Below the pieces are notes generated by a model, which was not told where the DNA came from, made no database searches, and saw nothing but the letters and a program-made list of their open reading frames with translations. Below are positions 26,019 through 34,976 of a DNA stretch of 64,000 bases, one piece after another. The first letter of the stretch is position 1; each line of letters starts with the position of its first letter. The translations under genes were made by a program, and so were the position numbers. The stretch is from Alicyclobacillus tolerans (GTDB lineage Bacteria > Bacillota > Bacilli > Alicyclobacillales > Alicyclobacillaceae). The stretch spans positions 366,039-430,038 of the forward strand of contig NZ_JAJFNK010000001.1 of the NCBI RefSeq assembly GCF_021739485.1, written 5' to 3'.

Positions 26019-26041
26019 TTTGGTTTAACCACTCCCTCTTT

Positions 26042-26097
26042 ACAGATACGGCGACACAGATACGGCGACACAGATACGGCGACACAGATACGGCGAC
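26042..26097. repeat. Four perfect 14-bp tandem repeats
   Basis: The unit ACAGATACGGCGAC is repeated four times without interruption, 24-79 bp before the start of the LCP gene, in its 5-prime leader or promoter. The unit length is not a multiple of three and no frame runs through it. Confidence 0.95.
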
Positions 26098-26386
26098 GAC
26101 GATTCAACGGCACGGTGCGAACAATGCACAACGCAAGGAACCGGGTAAAGCCATAAGCCTGCGGAGATCTTGGTTGTGTGACGTACTTCTTTATCCTTCC
26201 CGATACAGGGTGTAGTTTATAGCGCCAATTTTGTTAGGAATATGACCTTTTCCAGAATGTCTGGCCGAATATTGCACGTGTTTTCAAAATACTTGCAGTT
26301 TGGCTTATTCTGTTGCACAATACTTATTACATCTCGAAAATTGCGGAGACGGTACGGGAAATGGCTTTTCTCGGAGGTGGGTCGTA

Positions 26387-26803
26387 TTGGATCACAAAGT
26401 GAACGGGAACCTGTCTGCCCTAAAGCGGTCCCGTACGTGGGGGCAAAACGTCACAACGTACAATCGATTAGTCCGCGATCGAATTCCCGAAATCATTGAA
26501 GCCATGGGAAACGCTGTGGTATGGAAGGAACTGGACAACGAAGGATTTTCAAGAGCGTTGCTCGACACGGTCATGCGCGCGAGTCAGCAGTTTTCCGAAA
26601 CGGAAAGTTTGGAGACCCTTTCGGACTTGTTTGACGCCGTGGATGCATGGTTGGAACTCAAAGGGCTGTCGATGGAAGAAGTAGCTCGAGCCAGGGCGGA
26701 GAAGCGAAAGCGGTGCGGCACCTATGATGGCCGAAGGTACTTGGAAGTGGTTGCCGATGCACAAAACTTGGACGTGTTGGCCTCGCGGGAACAACGCTGT
26801 TAG
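26387..26803 (+). CDS. MazG-like / phosphoribosyl-ATP pyrophosphohydrolase-like protein
   Basis: A 138-residue protein. The motif TYNRLVRDRIPEIIEAMG is typical of the small all-alpha NTP pyrophosphohydrolase-like proteins related to MazG and HisE. Acidic residues further on (ETLSDLFDAVDAWLELKG) resemble the E-x-x-D metal motif. Such proteins hydrolyse unwanted nucleotides. I use TTG 26387, eight bases after GGAGGTGGG; a longer frame from 26300 lacks a ribosome site. It is divergent from the LCP gene. Confidence 0.72.
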   Translation: MDHKVNGNLSALKRSRTWGQNVTTYNRLVRDRIPEIIEAMGNAVVWKELDNEGFSRALLDTVMRASQQFSETESLETLSDLFDAVDAWLELKGLSMEEVARARAEKRKRCGTYDGRRYLEVVADAQNLDVLASREQRC

Positions 26804-26900
26804 ATGTGGGAGCCCTAAGGCTCCCATTGTTTTATAAGGACGCATTTACCGAGCTTGGCCCGCATTGAAGCAAGCAAGACTTACGAGCCCTAGTTGGAAA

Positions 26901-27104
26901 TTATTCGTGGTGGCCTGTCCAAGGTTGGTTAAGCACTTGATTGCACTGGATGCAAACGTACCGGTATTGCTCTTTAATCGTCCGCGCAGGCACAGGCAAG
27001 TCTTCGCGAATTACCACCCCAGAATCCAACTCCACAATTTTTTCTTCTTTAAACAAGGCTCCTTGGCAGTTCGGACAGATTGCTGCGTGTATAGTAGATG
27101 CCAT
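26901..27104 (-). CDS. Small zinc-ribbon protein
   Basis: A 67-residue protein with two CxxC pairs (CPNC near residue 10, CIQC near 51), the layout of a zinc ribbon. Between them is a beta-rich stretch (KIVELDSGVVIREDLPVPA). ATG start with GAGGTGAT seven bases upstream. Function unknown; small zinc ribbons often contact nucleic acid or other proteins. A nearby promoter could be shared with the plus-strand gene at 27429. Confidence 0.7.
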   Translation of the reverse strand: MASTIHAAICPNCQGALFKEEKIVELDSGVVIREDLPVPARTIKEQYRYVCIQCNQVLNQPWTGHHE

Positions 27105-27428
27105 TCGTCAATCACCTCGTATGTATTTAAAGTCTGTCCTGATTATAGCGAATGGCGGGAACCGCGAACAAGTGCGCGCAAGGGGCCGGAATGAATCTGA
27201 TACAAATGCAGGTGGCAGACCGAGTCGATCGCGATGGCCATTCCTGTATAGTTTCCTCATGGTATAATGGATGGGCTTAGCGAGGCGCCATCGAGAACCG
27301 CCGTCAAATTTGGCTTGTAATTTGGCCTGGAATTTGATGTTTTTCTGCGATTTTATCTCGCCCTACAATGATGAAGTCGATTGCAGACTTTAACCGTTTT
27401 TCAATACACGGACTAGGGGGATATACAA
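27105..27428. other. Divergent intergenic region
   Basis: About 320 bp between the zinc-ribbon gene and a small membrane-protein gene. A TATAAT lies at 27263-27268 with a poor -35. No coding frame with a ribosome site was found and no RNA motif was recognised. Confidence 0.35.
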
Positions 27429-27656
27429 ATGAGTAGTCCGTTTTTGCCTGATTGGATGTTTGCCGCGTTTGCCATTGGCGGTTGGGAACTTTTTGATTGG
27501 TTAGCACAACGTCTCCACCAGCAGGCCTTCCATTGGATTGGGGGCGGTATTGTTGCCCTTTGCGCTCTCATCTTAGGTCTGCGCTACGTGGTTCGTTTCG
27601 TCCGCAAAATGCGTCACAATGAGGAACCGGATCCTGAAGAATGGAAGCACTATTGA
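27429..27656 (+). CDS. Small membrane protein of unknown function
   Basis: A 75-residue protein with a possible amphipathic N-terminal helix (PDWMFAAFAIGGWELFDWL), one firm membrane helix (about 37-52, IGGGIVALCALILGLRYV) and a charged cytoplasmic tail. ATG start with AGGGGGA eight bases upstream. It converges on the BtuF-like gene. Family not recognised. Confidence 0.6.
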   Translation: MSSPFLPDWMFAAFAIGGWELFDWLAQRLHQQAFHWIGGGIVALCALILGLRYVVRFVRKMRHNEEPDPEEWKHY

Positions 27657-27737
27657 GCATCACCATGCGCCGTTGACTCCGTGCCTGCGCAAGTAACCCC
27701 TCCGACACTGCCCCGGCTATACGCACCCGGGGCACTT

Positions 27738-28637
27738 CTAATCCTCGGGTACGTTTACAGGCCGGATGCCGTCCAGCCATTGTCCATCCGCCGTACGGAC
27801 GGGTCCGAGTAGGGAAGGGGACGGCAGACCCAGGTGTCGTGCAATTTCTGGATGAATCAGTGCGGTCAGTTGTTCCAGACCATCGACAAGGCGCGGTGAA
27901 GGTCGGCAGTACAGTCCTTCCGGTAAAATGTAAATCTGCTTTTTCTGGAATGCCGGTGTTTCAGACCAAGTGGTTCGGGCGAGAATTTTTTGCAGGGCGA
28001 CCTTGTGTTGCGGCACCCCTGTCCAAACGGCTAACAGGTAATCGGGGTTGGCTGCGATCACCTGCGTGCCATCGTCTTGTACTTGATGACCCGGCATCTC
28101 GAAAAAAATGTTTGTTGCGCCCGCCAAATGGCTGATTTCGGTAAGCCAATTTTGTTTTGCGGGAGAAAAAACGGGCTTTGGCCACCATTCCCAATACAAT
28201 TTCGGTTTGGCCTGCAGGTTCTGTGTGGCGGCAAAAACCGTATCGACTCGCTCTTTCAGTCCGGAAATGACTTCGTGCGTGCGGTTCGGCGGGATGAATC
28301 CAGTGAGTTCCTGGCCCAGCGTACGGAGGTCGTCAAAAATACCGTTGAGGTCGTGGGGGGACAAGACAATGTAGTTCAAGCCGGTTTGTTTGAGTTCCTC
28401 AACCACTCTTTCCATTCCCGGGACAGAGAGGGAGGCAACCGTCAAATCCGGTTTCAATGCGGCTAGTCGCTCCATGTCGATGTGCAGGTCTGGACCTAGT
28501 TTCGGAAGTTCCTGTACGAGTTCGGGAGGGTAGTCGGAATAGTTGTCAATGCCCACCAAAAAACGACCGGCTCCCAGAGCAAAGACCAACTCGGTGTTGC
28601 TCGGGCAAAGGGATGCAATTCGAAGGCGAGACGTCAT
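27738..28637 (-). CDS. BtuF-like cobalamin/metal-chelate-binding protein without signal peptide
   Basis: A 299-residue periplasmic-binding-protein fold of the BtuF/FhuD cluster. It opens directly with the mature domain (RIASLCPSNTELVFALGAG), followed by VGIDNYSDYPPE, LKPDLTVA and a second lobe with SHLAGATNIFFE. By family it would bind vitamin B12 or an iron-siderophore for an ABC importer. No signal peptide or lipobox Cys precedes the domain, and no permease or ATPase gene is adjacent. Either it works in the cytoplasm or its export signal was lost. Confidence 0.8.
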   Translation of the reverse strand: MTSRLRIASLCPSNTELVFALGAGRFLVGIDNYSDYPPELVQELPKLGPDLHIDMERLAALKPDLTVASLSVPGMERVVEELKQTGLNYIVLSPHDLNGIFDDLRTLGQELTGFIPPNRTHEVISGLKERVDTVFAATQNLQAKPKLYWEWWPKPVFSPAKQNWLTEISHLAGATNIFFEMPGHQVQDDGTQVIAANPDYLLAVWTGVPQHKVALQKILARTTWSETPAFQKKQIYILPEGLYCRPSPRLVDGLEQLTALIHPEIARHLGLPSPSLLGPVRTADGQWLDGIRPVNVPED

Positions 28638-28732
28638 TCACTTCACCTGCTTTCTGTCCATTAAATGACCATGATTCTGTACAAATGGAACGGTTTCTGT
28701 ACAATGTAGACAAATGGTGCAGAACCACCGCC

Positions 28733-29023
28733 ATGAAGACGTCCGTTGGGGGAATGCAAGCAGTGATCGCGTTTTGGTTCATGTTGTCTTTGTTGACCAT
28801 CGTGACAACATTCGGCTTGGGTGTAACGTTTAACATGCTGTTCAAACGCTGGTGGCTGTCCATGGTATTGTACTTGCTTTTAGCGGTATTTGTCTTGATT
28901 CGGACCACATTGTCCATGAATTTGCCAGAGTGGATTCTGTTTTTCGTGGGAATGGTTGGGGCAGTCCTTGCAGCGTTTGGGACCTTGGCCCTAAAAAAAC
29001 GCGGTTACCCGCTCTTTTCGTAG
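28733..29023 (+). CDS. YuiB-like two/three-helix membrane protein
   Basis: A 96-residue protein with three hydrophobic helices (VIAFWFMLSLLTIVTTFGLG, YLLLAVFVLI, and WILFFVGMVGAVLAAFGTLAL) and a C-terminal KKRGYPLF that recalls the end of Bacillus YuiB. ATG 28733 is chosen, but the ribosome site is weak; ATG 28754 or GTG 28763 are possible. It is divergent from the BtuF-like gene. A GGCAAGG/CCTTGCC hairpin follows the stop. Confidence 0.6.
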   Translation: MKTSVGGMQAVIAFWFMLSLLTIVTTFGLGVTFNMLFKRWWLSMVLYLLLAVFVLIRTTLSMNLPEWILFFVGMVGAVLAAFGTLALKKRGYPLFS

Positions 29024-29040
29024 ATTGCCCATCGAGAACA

Positions 29041-29076
29041 AGGCAAGGGGGCCTATGGAGCCGTCCTTGCCTTGCC
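29041..29076 (+). terminator. Possible terminator hairpin
   Basis: GGCAAGG and CCTTGCC pair shortly after the YuiB-like gene. There is no T-run, so termination is uncertain. Confidence 0.35.
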
Positions 29077-29308
29077 GGGTCACTTGGTCACTTCTTCAGT
29101 TTGTGCCTCGTTTGTTTTCGCCCCTCAGCACAGCTGTGGCGCATGTTTTCGAACACGCTGTGCGATGGCAGCACTTCGGCAGTAGTACCACACCTCGGAA
29201 ACGGCTCCATGCTCCCCTTTTTGGTAGTTCATCAGGATGTCTTTGATACGCCTCCGGTTCAAGGCACTGTATTTATCAGGTGAACCGCTGTTTCTTCAGC
29301 CGGTTTGG

Positions 29309-29683
29309 TCAACCGGTTTGCATCAGAAGTTCAGACAGTTGCCTGGCGAACGCCGGCGATAGCCGGGTATAAAAGGACACCCTGGACTGTTCAATGACGC
29401 GGTTTGGAGTAATTGAATACAGCAGCGTTGCCACAATTTTATACGGCTTGCCGGTGCCTGAAACCCGGGAACGGACGGAACGCAGCGGGGGAGCCTTAAT
29501 TTCTTCCTCACTGCACTCAGTAACCCCGAGAATATGCTCCAAATCAATGCGGTACGTTTGTTCCGGCCGTTGCAGAATAAATTCCTTTGTAGTTAACTGA
29601 TAGCGGATGCCTCCGCGAATTTCACTGCGTTTGAGCTCGCCTCGCAGCGATTTTACCGTAGGAAACCGAAGCAGGAAGACCAC
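29309..29683 (-). CDS. Hypothetical protein (PH-like?)
   Basis: A 124-residue soluble protein with alternating beta-like segments (YQLTTKEFILQRPEQTYRIDLEHILGV), which could suggest a small PH-like or GRAM-like barrel. That is a guess from pattern only. GTG start with a close AAGGGCG. It is convergent with the YuiB-like gene and divergent from the Ca/H antiporter gene. No family recognised. Confidence 0.55.
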   Translation of the reverse strand: MVFLLRFPTVKSLRGELKRSEIRGGIRYQLTTKEFILQRPEQTYRIDLEHILGVTECSEEEIKAPPLRSVRSRVSGTGKPYKIVATLLYSITPNRVIEQSRVSFYTRLSPAFARQLSELLMQTG

Positions 29684-29951
29684 CGCCCTTACATAGTGAA
29701 TGAATTCCCGTAAAGTTTGTGTTTATTGTATCATACCCGGCCATGTGACAGGCCGTAAACGGTTCACCCGTTGACGTATCGAGCATTTAAAACGTATGAA
29801 GAGACAGTTTTTGCCCAGGATATACCCTGTTTTTATCTCCGGGAACTTGTTTCAACCGACGACTTTGTTTCACCGTGAACTCTCATTCATCCAGAACATT
29901 GATTCATTGAGAATCGGTAAGCGATATCGAGAATCATGGGAGGGGTGCTTT

Positions 29952-31013
29952 TTGAAAAAGTGGGTTTGGCCGGGCACAGTGGTTTTGATCGCAGCGAGTG
30001 CTGCGGCACATTTTTTACATGCCTCTGTGCTTGCCGTGTTTTTACTCTCCTCATTGGCCATCATTCCCTTGGCTGGTATTATGGGGCGGTCTACAGAATC
30101 TATTGCAGCCCACTTGGGTTCTCGGGTCGGAGGACTGTTATCGGCCACGTTTGGCAATGCAGTGGAAATGATTATCGGTATCTTCGCCTTGAGGGAAGGG
30201 CTGACTTCCCTCGTCAAGGCCTCCATCACGGGATCGATGATTGGGAATTTGTTGTTTGTTCTCGGGATTAGTTTCGTGGTTGGGGGCATCCGTCACCCTA
30301 TCCAACACTTCAACATCCGGGCGGCCCGCAGCAACGCGTCGATGCTGCTGCTGTCCGTTGGGGTTGCCTTTATTGTCCCTGCCTTTTTTAACGCGAGCTC
30401 GTCGCACGTGAACATGGCACTGTCGACCGTCGTAGCCGTCGTTTCGCTGTTTTTGTATCTGCTGGGTCTGTTCTTTTCACTGTTCACTCATCGCTCGCTG
30501 TTCGAGCACATCGAAGACGTGGCGAATGATGGAGACGGGAACGGAGACCACTGGCGCCTTTGGCCGGCAGTTGGCATGTTGCTGCTGACGACCGCCATTG
30601 TCAGTGTTGAAAGCGAATGGTTGGTCGGGAGTATCGAAAAGGTAGGCCACCTGCTGGGGTGGAGCGATTTGTTTCTTGGCGTGATTGTGGTAGCAGTCGT
30701 CGGAAACGCCGCTGAGCACGCGTCGGCCGTGCTTATGGCGTGGAAAAACCGGATGGATTTGTCCCTGGAGATCGCCGTAGGAAGCAGTTTGCAAGTTGCG
30801 ATGTTTGTGGCACCGGTATTGTTTTTCGTGAGCTTGTTGTTTTCCCATCCGATGCCTCTTTTATTTTCCCGTCCGGAGCTCGCAAGCATGGGCGCGGCCG
30901 TAGTTCTGGTTGTCGTGCTGATGATGGATGGCGAGTCCAATTGGCTGGAGGGGGCCCTTGCCGTCGGAGCCTATTTAGTGATGGCCGTTGGATTTTTCAC
31001 ATTGGTTGCCTAG
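29952..31013 (+). CDS. Calcium/proton exchanger (CaCA superfamily, Cax)
   Basis: A 353-residue, about 11-helix Cax antiporter exchanging Ca2+ for H+ at the plasma membrane. The two alpha repeats are clear: GGLLSATFGNAVEMIIGIFAL in the first half and GVIVVAVVGNAAEHASAVLMA in the second, each with the G-N-x-x-E motif that binds cation. I use TTG 29952 behind GGAGG; the frame extends to 29796 but that stretch is not membrane-protein-like and lacks a site. Single-gene unit. Confidence 0.9.
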   Translation: MKKWVWPGTVVLIAASAAAHFLHASVLAVFLLSSLAIIPLAGIMGRSTESIAAHLGSRVGGLLSATFGNAVEMIIGIFALREGLTSLVKASITGSMIGNLLFVLGISFVVGGIRHPIQHFNIRAARSNASMLLLSVGVAFIVPAFFNASSSHVNMALSTVVAVVSLFLYLLGLFFSLFTHRSLFEHIEDVANDGDGNGDHWRLWPAVGMLLLTTAIVSVESEWLVGSIEKVGHLLGWSDLFLGVIVVAVVGNAAEHASAVLMAWKNRMDLSLEIAVGSSLQVAMFVAPVLFFVSLLFSHPMPLLFSRPELASMGAAVVLVVVLMMDGESNWLEGALAVGAYLVMAVGFFTLVA

Positions 31014-31095
31014 CCAGACGGTCTCGCAACCTGCCCTGGATTCATCCCTGGATTCATCCTGGCAATCCATCCTCGCACGCGTCATTCAAATGAAG

Positions 31096-32322
31096 CTAGC
31101 GGATAGCAGGCTGGTAACCCGCGGCCTGCAAGGACTCCAAAATGGATTGGATGTGGTTTTGGTCCTTGGTTTCTAAATCGACTTCCACTTCTGTTTCCCC
31201 CAGTGAGATGGTCGACCCCACGCGGCGGTGCAAAACCGACAAGACGTTGGCTCGAAGCCCTGCAAACACGTCCAACAGGTCCCGCAGGGCCCCTGGTGTA
31301 TCTGCGAGGTTCAAAGCGAGGCGCAAGTAGCGCCCTGACTCGACTAAGCCATGTTCAATGATGCGCGACAACACGGTTACGTCGACGTTGCCTCCGGACA
31401 ACACGACGACCACGTTTCCAATCCCAGGTGTCACTTTCTGATACAAGACACTGGCCAGAGCGCTGGCGGCAGCACCCTCTGCAACGAGTTTGTTCCGCTC
31501 TAAAAGCAGCACCATCGAGCGGGCAATTTCCTCTTCCTCGACCGTAATGATTTCATCTACGTACTGTTTGGCGAGTTCATAAGTCATCGTGCCAGGCCGT
31601 TTGACCGCGATCCCGTCTGCGATCGTCGCTCGTGCGTCCACGGCTGTGAGCACCCCGGCTGCAAACGACTGGTAAAAGGCGCTGGCGTTCGCGGCTTGTA
31701 CGCCGATGACGCGGACATTTTTTTGAATGGACTTCACGGCGAGCGCCAACCCTGAGGCAAGTCCGCCTCCACCCATAGGGACAACAACAGCGTCAACACT
31801 CGGAAGCTGCTCGAGGATCTCCAACCCGACTGTACCTTGGCCCGCAATGACTTGCGGATCGTCAAAGGCGTGAACAAATGTATAGCCGTACTGGTTTTGC
31901 AGTTCCAGTGCAGTGGCATAAGCGTCGTCATAGGCGTGTCCAGCCAGGACGACTTTTGCTCCGTAACGCTGCGTGGCCGCAATTTTGGCCAAACTCGCGC
32001 TCTCGGGCATGACAATTGTGCAGGGAGCGTGGTGAACGCCTGCCGCGTAGGCCACGCCTTGGGCGTGATTTCCAGCGGACGCGGCAATGACTCCTTTGAG
32101 CCGGTCTTCATCGGATAAATGCGCGATTTTATTGAAGGCTCCGCGGAGTTTAAAGGAGCCGGTCTTTTGGAGGTTTTCCAATTTCAGATATACGTCATTG
32201 CCTGCAAGAGTTGAAAACGTATGTGAGTGTTCCAACGGGGTCACGTGACTGACGCCCTTTAATCCGCTCGCTGCGTCTTCGATGTCCTTGAGGGTGGGCT
32301 TTACGAGATGGGGTCCGGACAA
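31096..32322 (-). CDS. ilvA: Threonine ammonia-lyase (threonine dehydratase) with ACT domain
   Basis: A 408-residue PLP enzyme that converts threonine to 2-oxobutanoate, the entry to isoleucine. Seen: the PLP lysine in LENLQKTGSFKLRGAFNK, SAGNHAQGVAYAAG, the phosphate loop VVPMGGGGLASGLA, and VVVLSGGNVD. The last 75 residues form one ACT-like domain (YLRLALNLADTPGALRDLLDVF). One ACT copy and the overall length fit the short regulated form. TTG 32322 has AAGGAG nine bases upstream; the frame continues back to 32472 through the shared promoter. Divergent from hisC around a palindrome. Confidence 0.92.
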   Translation of the reverse strand: MSGPHLVKPTLKDIEDAASGLKGVSHVTPLEHSHTFSTLAGNDVYLKLENLQKTGSFKLRGAFNKIAHLSDEDRLKGVIAASAGNHAQGVAYAAGVHHAPCTIVMPESASLAKIAATQRYGAKVVLAGHAYDDAYATALELQNQYGYTFVHAFDDPQVIAGQGTVGLEILEQLPSVDAVVVPMGGGGLASGLALAVKSIQKNVRVIGVQAANASAFYQSFAAGVLTAVDARATIADGIAVKRPGTMTYELAKQYVDEIITVEEEEIARSMVLLLERNKLVAEGAAASALASVLYQKVTPGIGNVVVVLSGGNVDVTVLSRIIEHGLVESGRYLRLALNLADTPGALRDLLDVFAGLRANVLSVLHRRVGSTISLGETEVEVDLETKDQNHIQSILESLQAAGYQPAIR

Positions 32323-32393
32323 TGTCGCAGTCTCCTTTCCGAATAACCGGGGTGTTGCTGGTGTAACTTGCACTGTTTGAAGGATTTTATCTG

Positions 32394-32418
32394 TGTTACA
32401 ATCCATTATATTGTAACA
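32394..32418. promoter_or_regulatory. Palindromic operator between ilvA and hisC
   Basis: TGTTACAAT, seven bases, ATTGTAACA: a perfect 9-bp inverted repeat. On the minus strand its spacer and arm include TATAAT, so a bound protein would cover the -10 box of ilvA. It lies 72 bp before ilvA and 67 bp before hisC. Confidence 0.7.
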
Positions 32419-32484
32419 AAGAGTGCGGTATCGACCTAGCGTTACAGCGCAGGTGGACATGCCGCGAAGCAAGGGGGCAGCTCA

Positions 32485-33576
32485 ATGCTGGACTTAGGAC
32501 GCCGCATCCGGCCGGGGATTTCTGAAATTCAACCGTACGTTCCTGGCTTGACCGACGATCAACTCAAACATACTTACGGCCTGAGCCGCGTTGTCAAACT
32601 GAACGCGAACGAAAATGCATTGGGCGCTTCTCCCATGGCATTGGCTGCGATTCGAGAGGAAATGAATATGCTGCATCACTACCCGGACGGGAGCAGCGAC
32701 CTCCTGCGCCGGGCCATTGCAGAGTTTCACGGGCTTAAACAGGAACATGTTCTCGTTGGGAACGGATCGGATGACCTCATTAAACTCCTGTCCGAAACCT
32801 TTCTCGATCCCGGTGATGAAATTGTGGTACCTCATCCGTCGTTTTCTCAGTATACTTTCGGCGCGTACATCATGCGGGCCAACGTGAAACCCGTCTCGTT
32901 GACAGCGGACTTCCGCTACGACGTCGAGGCTTTTTTGAAAGAGGTCAACGAGAAGACGAAACTGGTCTATTTGTGCTCCCCGAATAACCCGACCGGGGAT
33001 GTCGCCACCCAAGAAGCCGTCGAGTGGCTGCTTGAGAGGCTGCCAGAAAATGTGGTATTGATTATCGACCTAGCCTATAACGACTTTTCGACCCGTCCTG
33101 ACCGGGTGATGGAAACCTCCAAATTGCTGGAGGATCCACGCGTCGTTTTGATTCATACGTTTTCGAAACTGTACGGCTTGGCAGGCTTGCGCGTCGGCTA
33201 CGGTTTAGCAAACCCTGAGTTGTGGAGTTTCGTCAACCGGGTGCGCGAACCGTTCAATGTCAATCGCTTAGCGCAGCGAGCGGCTGCGGCTGCCCTTGCA
33301 GACGAGGGGCATCGTACGGCCTCTGTACAGCACGCGCTGCGTGCGCGCGAATTCTACCGCGATCTGGCGAATGAACTTGGCCTGACAGCAATGCCTACGG
33401 AAGCTAATTTTGTCCTGCTCCATACAGGAGACGGGGCAAAAACAACGCAAAAGCTGATGGAACAAGGGGTCATGGTTCGGACAGGGTTCCGCGGACTTGA
33501 AGAATACGTCCGGATCACGTTTGGCACAGACGAAGAGAACGAACTGTGTGCCTCTGCTCTCAAAAAGACGCTCTAA
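32485..33576 (+). CDS. hisC: Histidinol-phosphate aminotransferase
   Basis: A 363-residue class I/II aminotransferase of HisC type, which makes histidinol phosphate from imidazole-acetol phosphate; relatives also transaminate aromatic keto acids. Motifs: VVKLNANENALGASP, VLVGNGSDDLI, YLCSPNNPTGD, and the PLP lysine in HTFSKLYGLAGLRVGYG. ATG start with GGGGG upstream. No other his genes are near, so this copy stands alone. It is divergent from ilvA with a palindrome between, suggesting common control by amino-acid supply. Confidence 0.88.
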   Translation: MLDLGRRIRPGISEIQPYVPGLTDDQLKHTYGLSRVVKLNANENALGASPMALAAIREEMNMLHHYPDGSSDLLRRAIAEFHGLKQEHVLVGNGSDDLIKLLSETFLDPGDEIVVPHPSFSQYTFGAYIMRANVKPVSLTADFRYDVEAFLKEVNEKTKLVYLCSPNNPTGDVATQEAVEWLLERLPENVVLIIDLAYNDFSTRPDRVMETSKLLEDPRVVLIHTFSKLYGLAGLRVGYGLANPELWSFVNRVREPFNVNRLAQRAAAAALADEGHRTASVQHALRAREFYRDLANELGLTAMPTEANFVLLHTGDGAKTTQKLMEQGVMVRTGFRGLEEYVRITFGTDEENELCASALKKTL

Positions 33577-33753
33577 AGTCCACATTTGTCCTGTTGCACG
33601 GTGAGCGCGTTTGAACGCAAGGAGGTGGTGCGGCTTGTGCCTGTCCGAGAAAAGCAGCCGCACCATAGCCGTTGCGCCGAGGATGACCATCATTTTTCCT
33701 CCATGTTAAAATGATGCACAGAACCGACAACAGGCAAGACGGGAGGGGTGGCT

Positions 33754-34422
33754 GTGTCGTGGTTGCGCAAGTTGCGGGATCGGACAAAGCTGGCCATGGG
33801 TGAACTGAATCACTCAAGCGATCCTCAAGCCAAAATGGACCAGGTCGTCGAACAACTGCAGACCGAGATGGCCGAGGTGCGGGTGAAAGTTTCTGAGTAC
33901 CTGGCTACGGTCAACGAATTTCGCAAGCGCTCTGAGGACCTGGCGCGCTTGGCGGAAAAGCGGGAGACCGAGGCACTTGCCGCACTCCGGACCGGCAACG
34001 AAGACGTTGCCAAGCGGGCTTTGACGGAACAATCCGATCTGCTCAAACGGGCTGCACAGGCCAAACAGGTTTGGGAACAGGCGGAAGAGGCCGCAGCCAA
34101 ACTGCGTATGCACTTAGAGGACTTGGAGTTTGAGGAAATGCAACTGCAAAAGCGCCGCGACGAGTTAACCGCAAGGTCTCAGACCGCTCAGTTGGACCGG
34201 CGGTTGTCAGACCTGGCCAGTGGCGTAGATGGCCGTGCTCGAAGTTTTGAGGTGGCAGAAGAGCAGGTGACCCGTTTGGAGATCGAAGCCGAAGCGCACC
34301 GCGAAGTCGCCCACATGAACGATGGAGACAGTGACGATGGTGCCGGATCGGCAGAGGGCAGTATTGACGCCAAACTGGAAGAACTCCGCCGCCGTTTGGG
34401 GACTCCTTCGAAGCCGGAATAA
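33754..34422 (+). CDS. PspA/IM30 family membrane-stress protein
   Basis: A 222-residue, almost wholly helical coiled-coil protein of the PspA/Vipp1 type. An amphipathic N-terminal helix (SWLRKLRDRTKLAMGELN) is followed by long heptad-rich helices with LEDLEFEEMQLQKRRDELTAR. PspA coats damaged membranes. GTG 33754 is seven bases from GGAGG; GTG 33748 is too close. The C-terminal end carries an acidic D/G/S-rich linker (NDGDSDDGAGSAEGS) before a last short helix. Confidence 0.85.
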   Translation: MSWLRKLRDRTKLAMGELNHSSDPQAKMDQVVEQLQTEMAEVRVKVSEYLATVNEFRKRSEDLARLAEKRETEALAALRTGNEDVAKRALTEQSDLLKRAAQAKQVWEQAEEAAAKLRMHLEDLEFEEMQLQKRRDELTARSQTAQLDRRLSDLASGVDGRARSFEVAEEQVTRLEIEAEAHREVAHMNDGDSDDGAGSAEGSIDAKLEELRRRLGTPSKPE

Positions 34423-34481
34423 AAGGCAGGCGGCTCATTCCAACGAAAGCGGGTCGATGGACAGCCGCCAGTTGTCTGCCT

Positions 34482-34823
34482 TTAGTTTTGACCTTCGATA
34501 CTTCCCTCTGGGGCATCGAACTCGGGTTCGTGGAGGACAGTTTTCCGGTCTGAATCCACCGGGTTGGAATCGCGGAACGCAGATACGGAAACTTGGCCAG
34601 GCTTCCATGGAGAGGTCTTTCCAAGTTTTGTTTCATTTGTGGCGGCCACATAGGGACCCTCGGGAAACTCCTCTAAGAGAATGTCGTCGTTCATCGCTTG
34701 AACCGTGGAGGATTCCGCGTTCGGTACATATTCGTTGTCTTGGACAGGGCCAGGGTTATACGACCCTGAATTCATACTCTGGACTTCGGAGCTGTTGTTC
34801 TCCTGCGTCTTATCGTGGGTCAA
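34482..34823 (-). CDS. Hypothetical hydrophilic protein (113 aa)
   Basis: A 113-residue acidic, probably disordered protein, rich in N, S, E and P, with no membrane segment. TTG 34823 is preceded by GAGGTGAT on the minus strand. The C-terminal half (SPWKPGQVSVSAFRDSN) is more ordered-looking. The frame runs on antisense to gltX but without support. Spore-specific small proteins often have such composition; no family recognised. Confidence 0.5.
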   Translation of the reverse strand: MTHDKTQENNSSEVQSMNSGSYNPGPVQDNEYVPNAESSTVQAMNDDILLEEFPEGPYVAATNETKLGKTSPWKPGQVSVSAFRDSNPVDSDRKTVLHEPEFDAPEGSIEGQN

Positions 34824-34976
34824 TGAAATCACCTCACAGCTAGGATTTGTTGCAGGGAACGAAAGTATCCGGCGGGCCAAAGGGAACCGCGCGTCACGCG
34901 CTGATAAAATGCGCGCGCACGTCAAAACTATTGAAAACAGTCTTAAGAGGCATCGACGAGAAAGGAAGTCAAGTAC

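Noticed and set aside
26042..26097. CRISPR-like array
   Set aside because: The 14-bp copies are directly adjacent with no spacers; the same holds for the 16-bp repeats at 36809.
34850..34976. T-box leader ahead of gltX
   Set aside because: A GGGAACCGCG resembles the T-box motif, but the full AGGGTGGNACCGCG box, specifier loop and terminator are absent.
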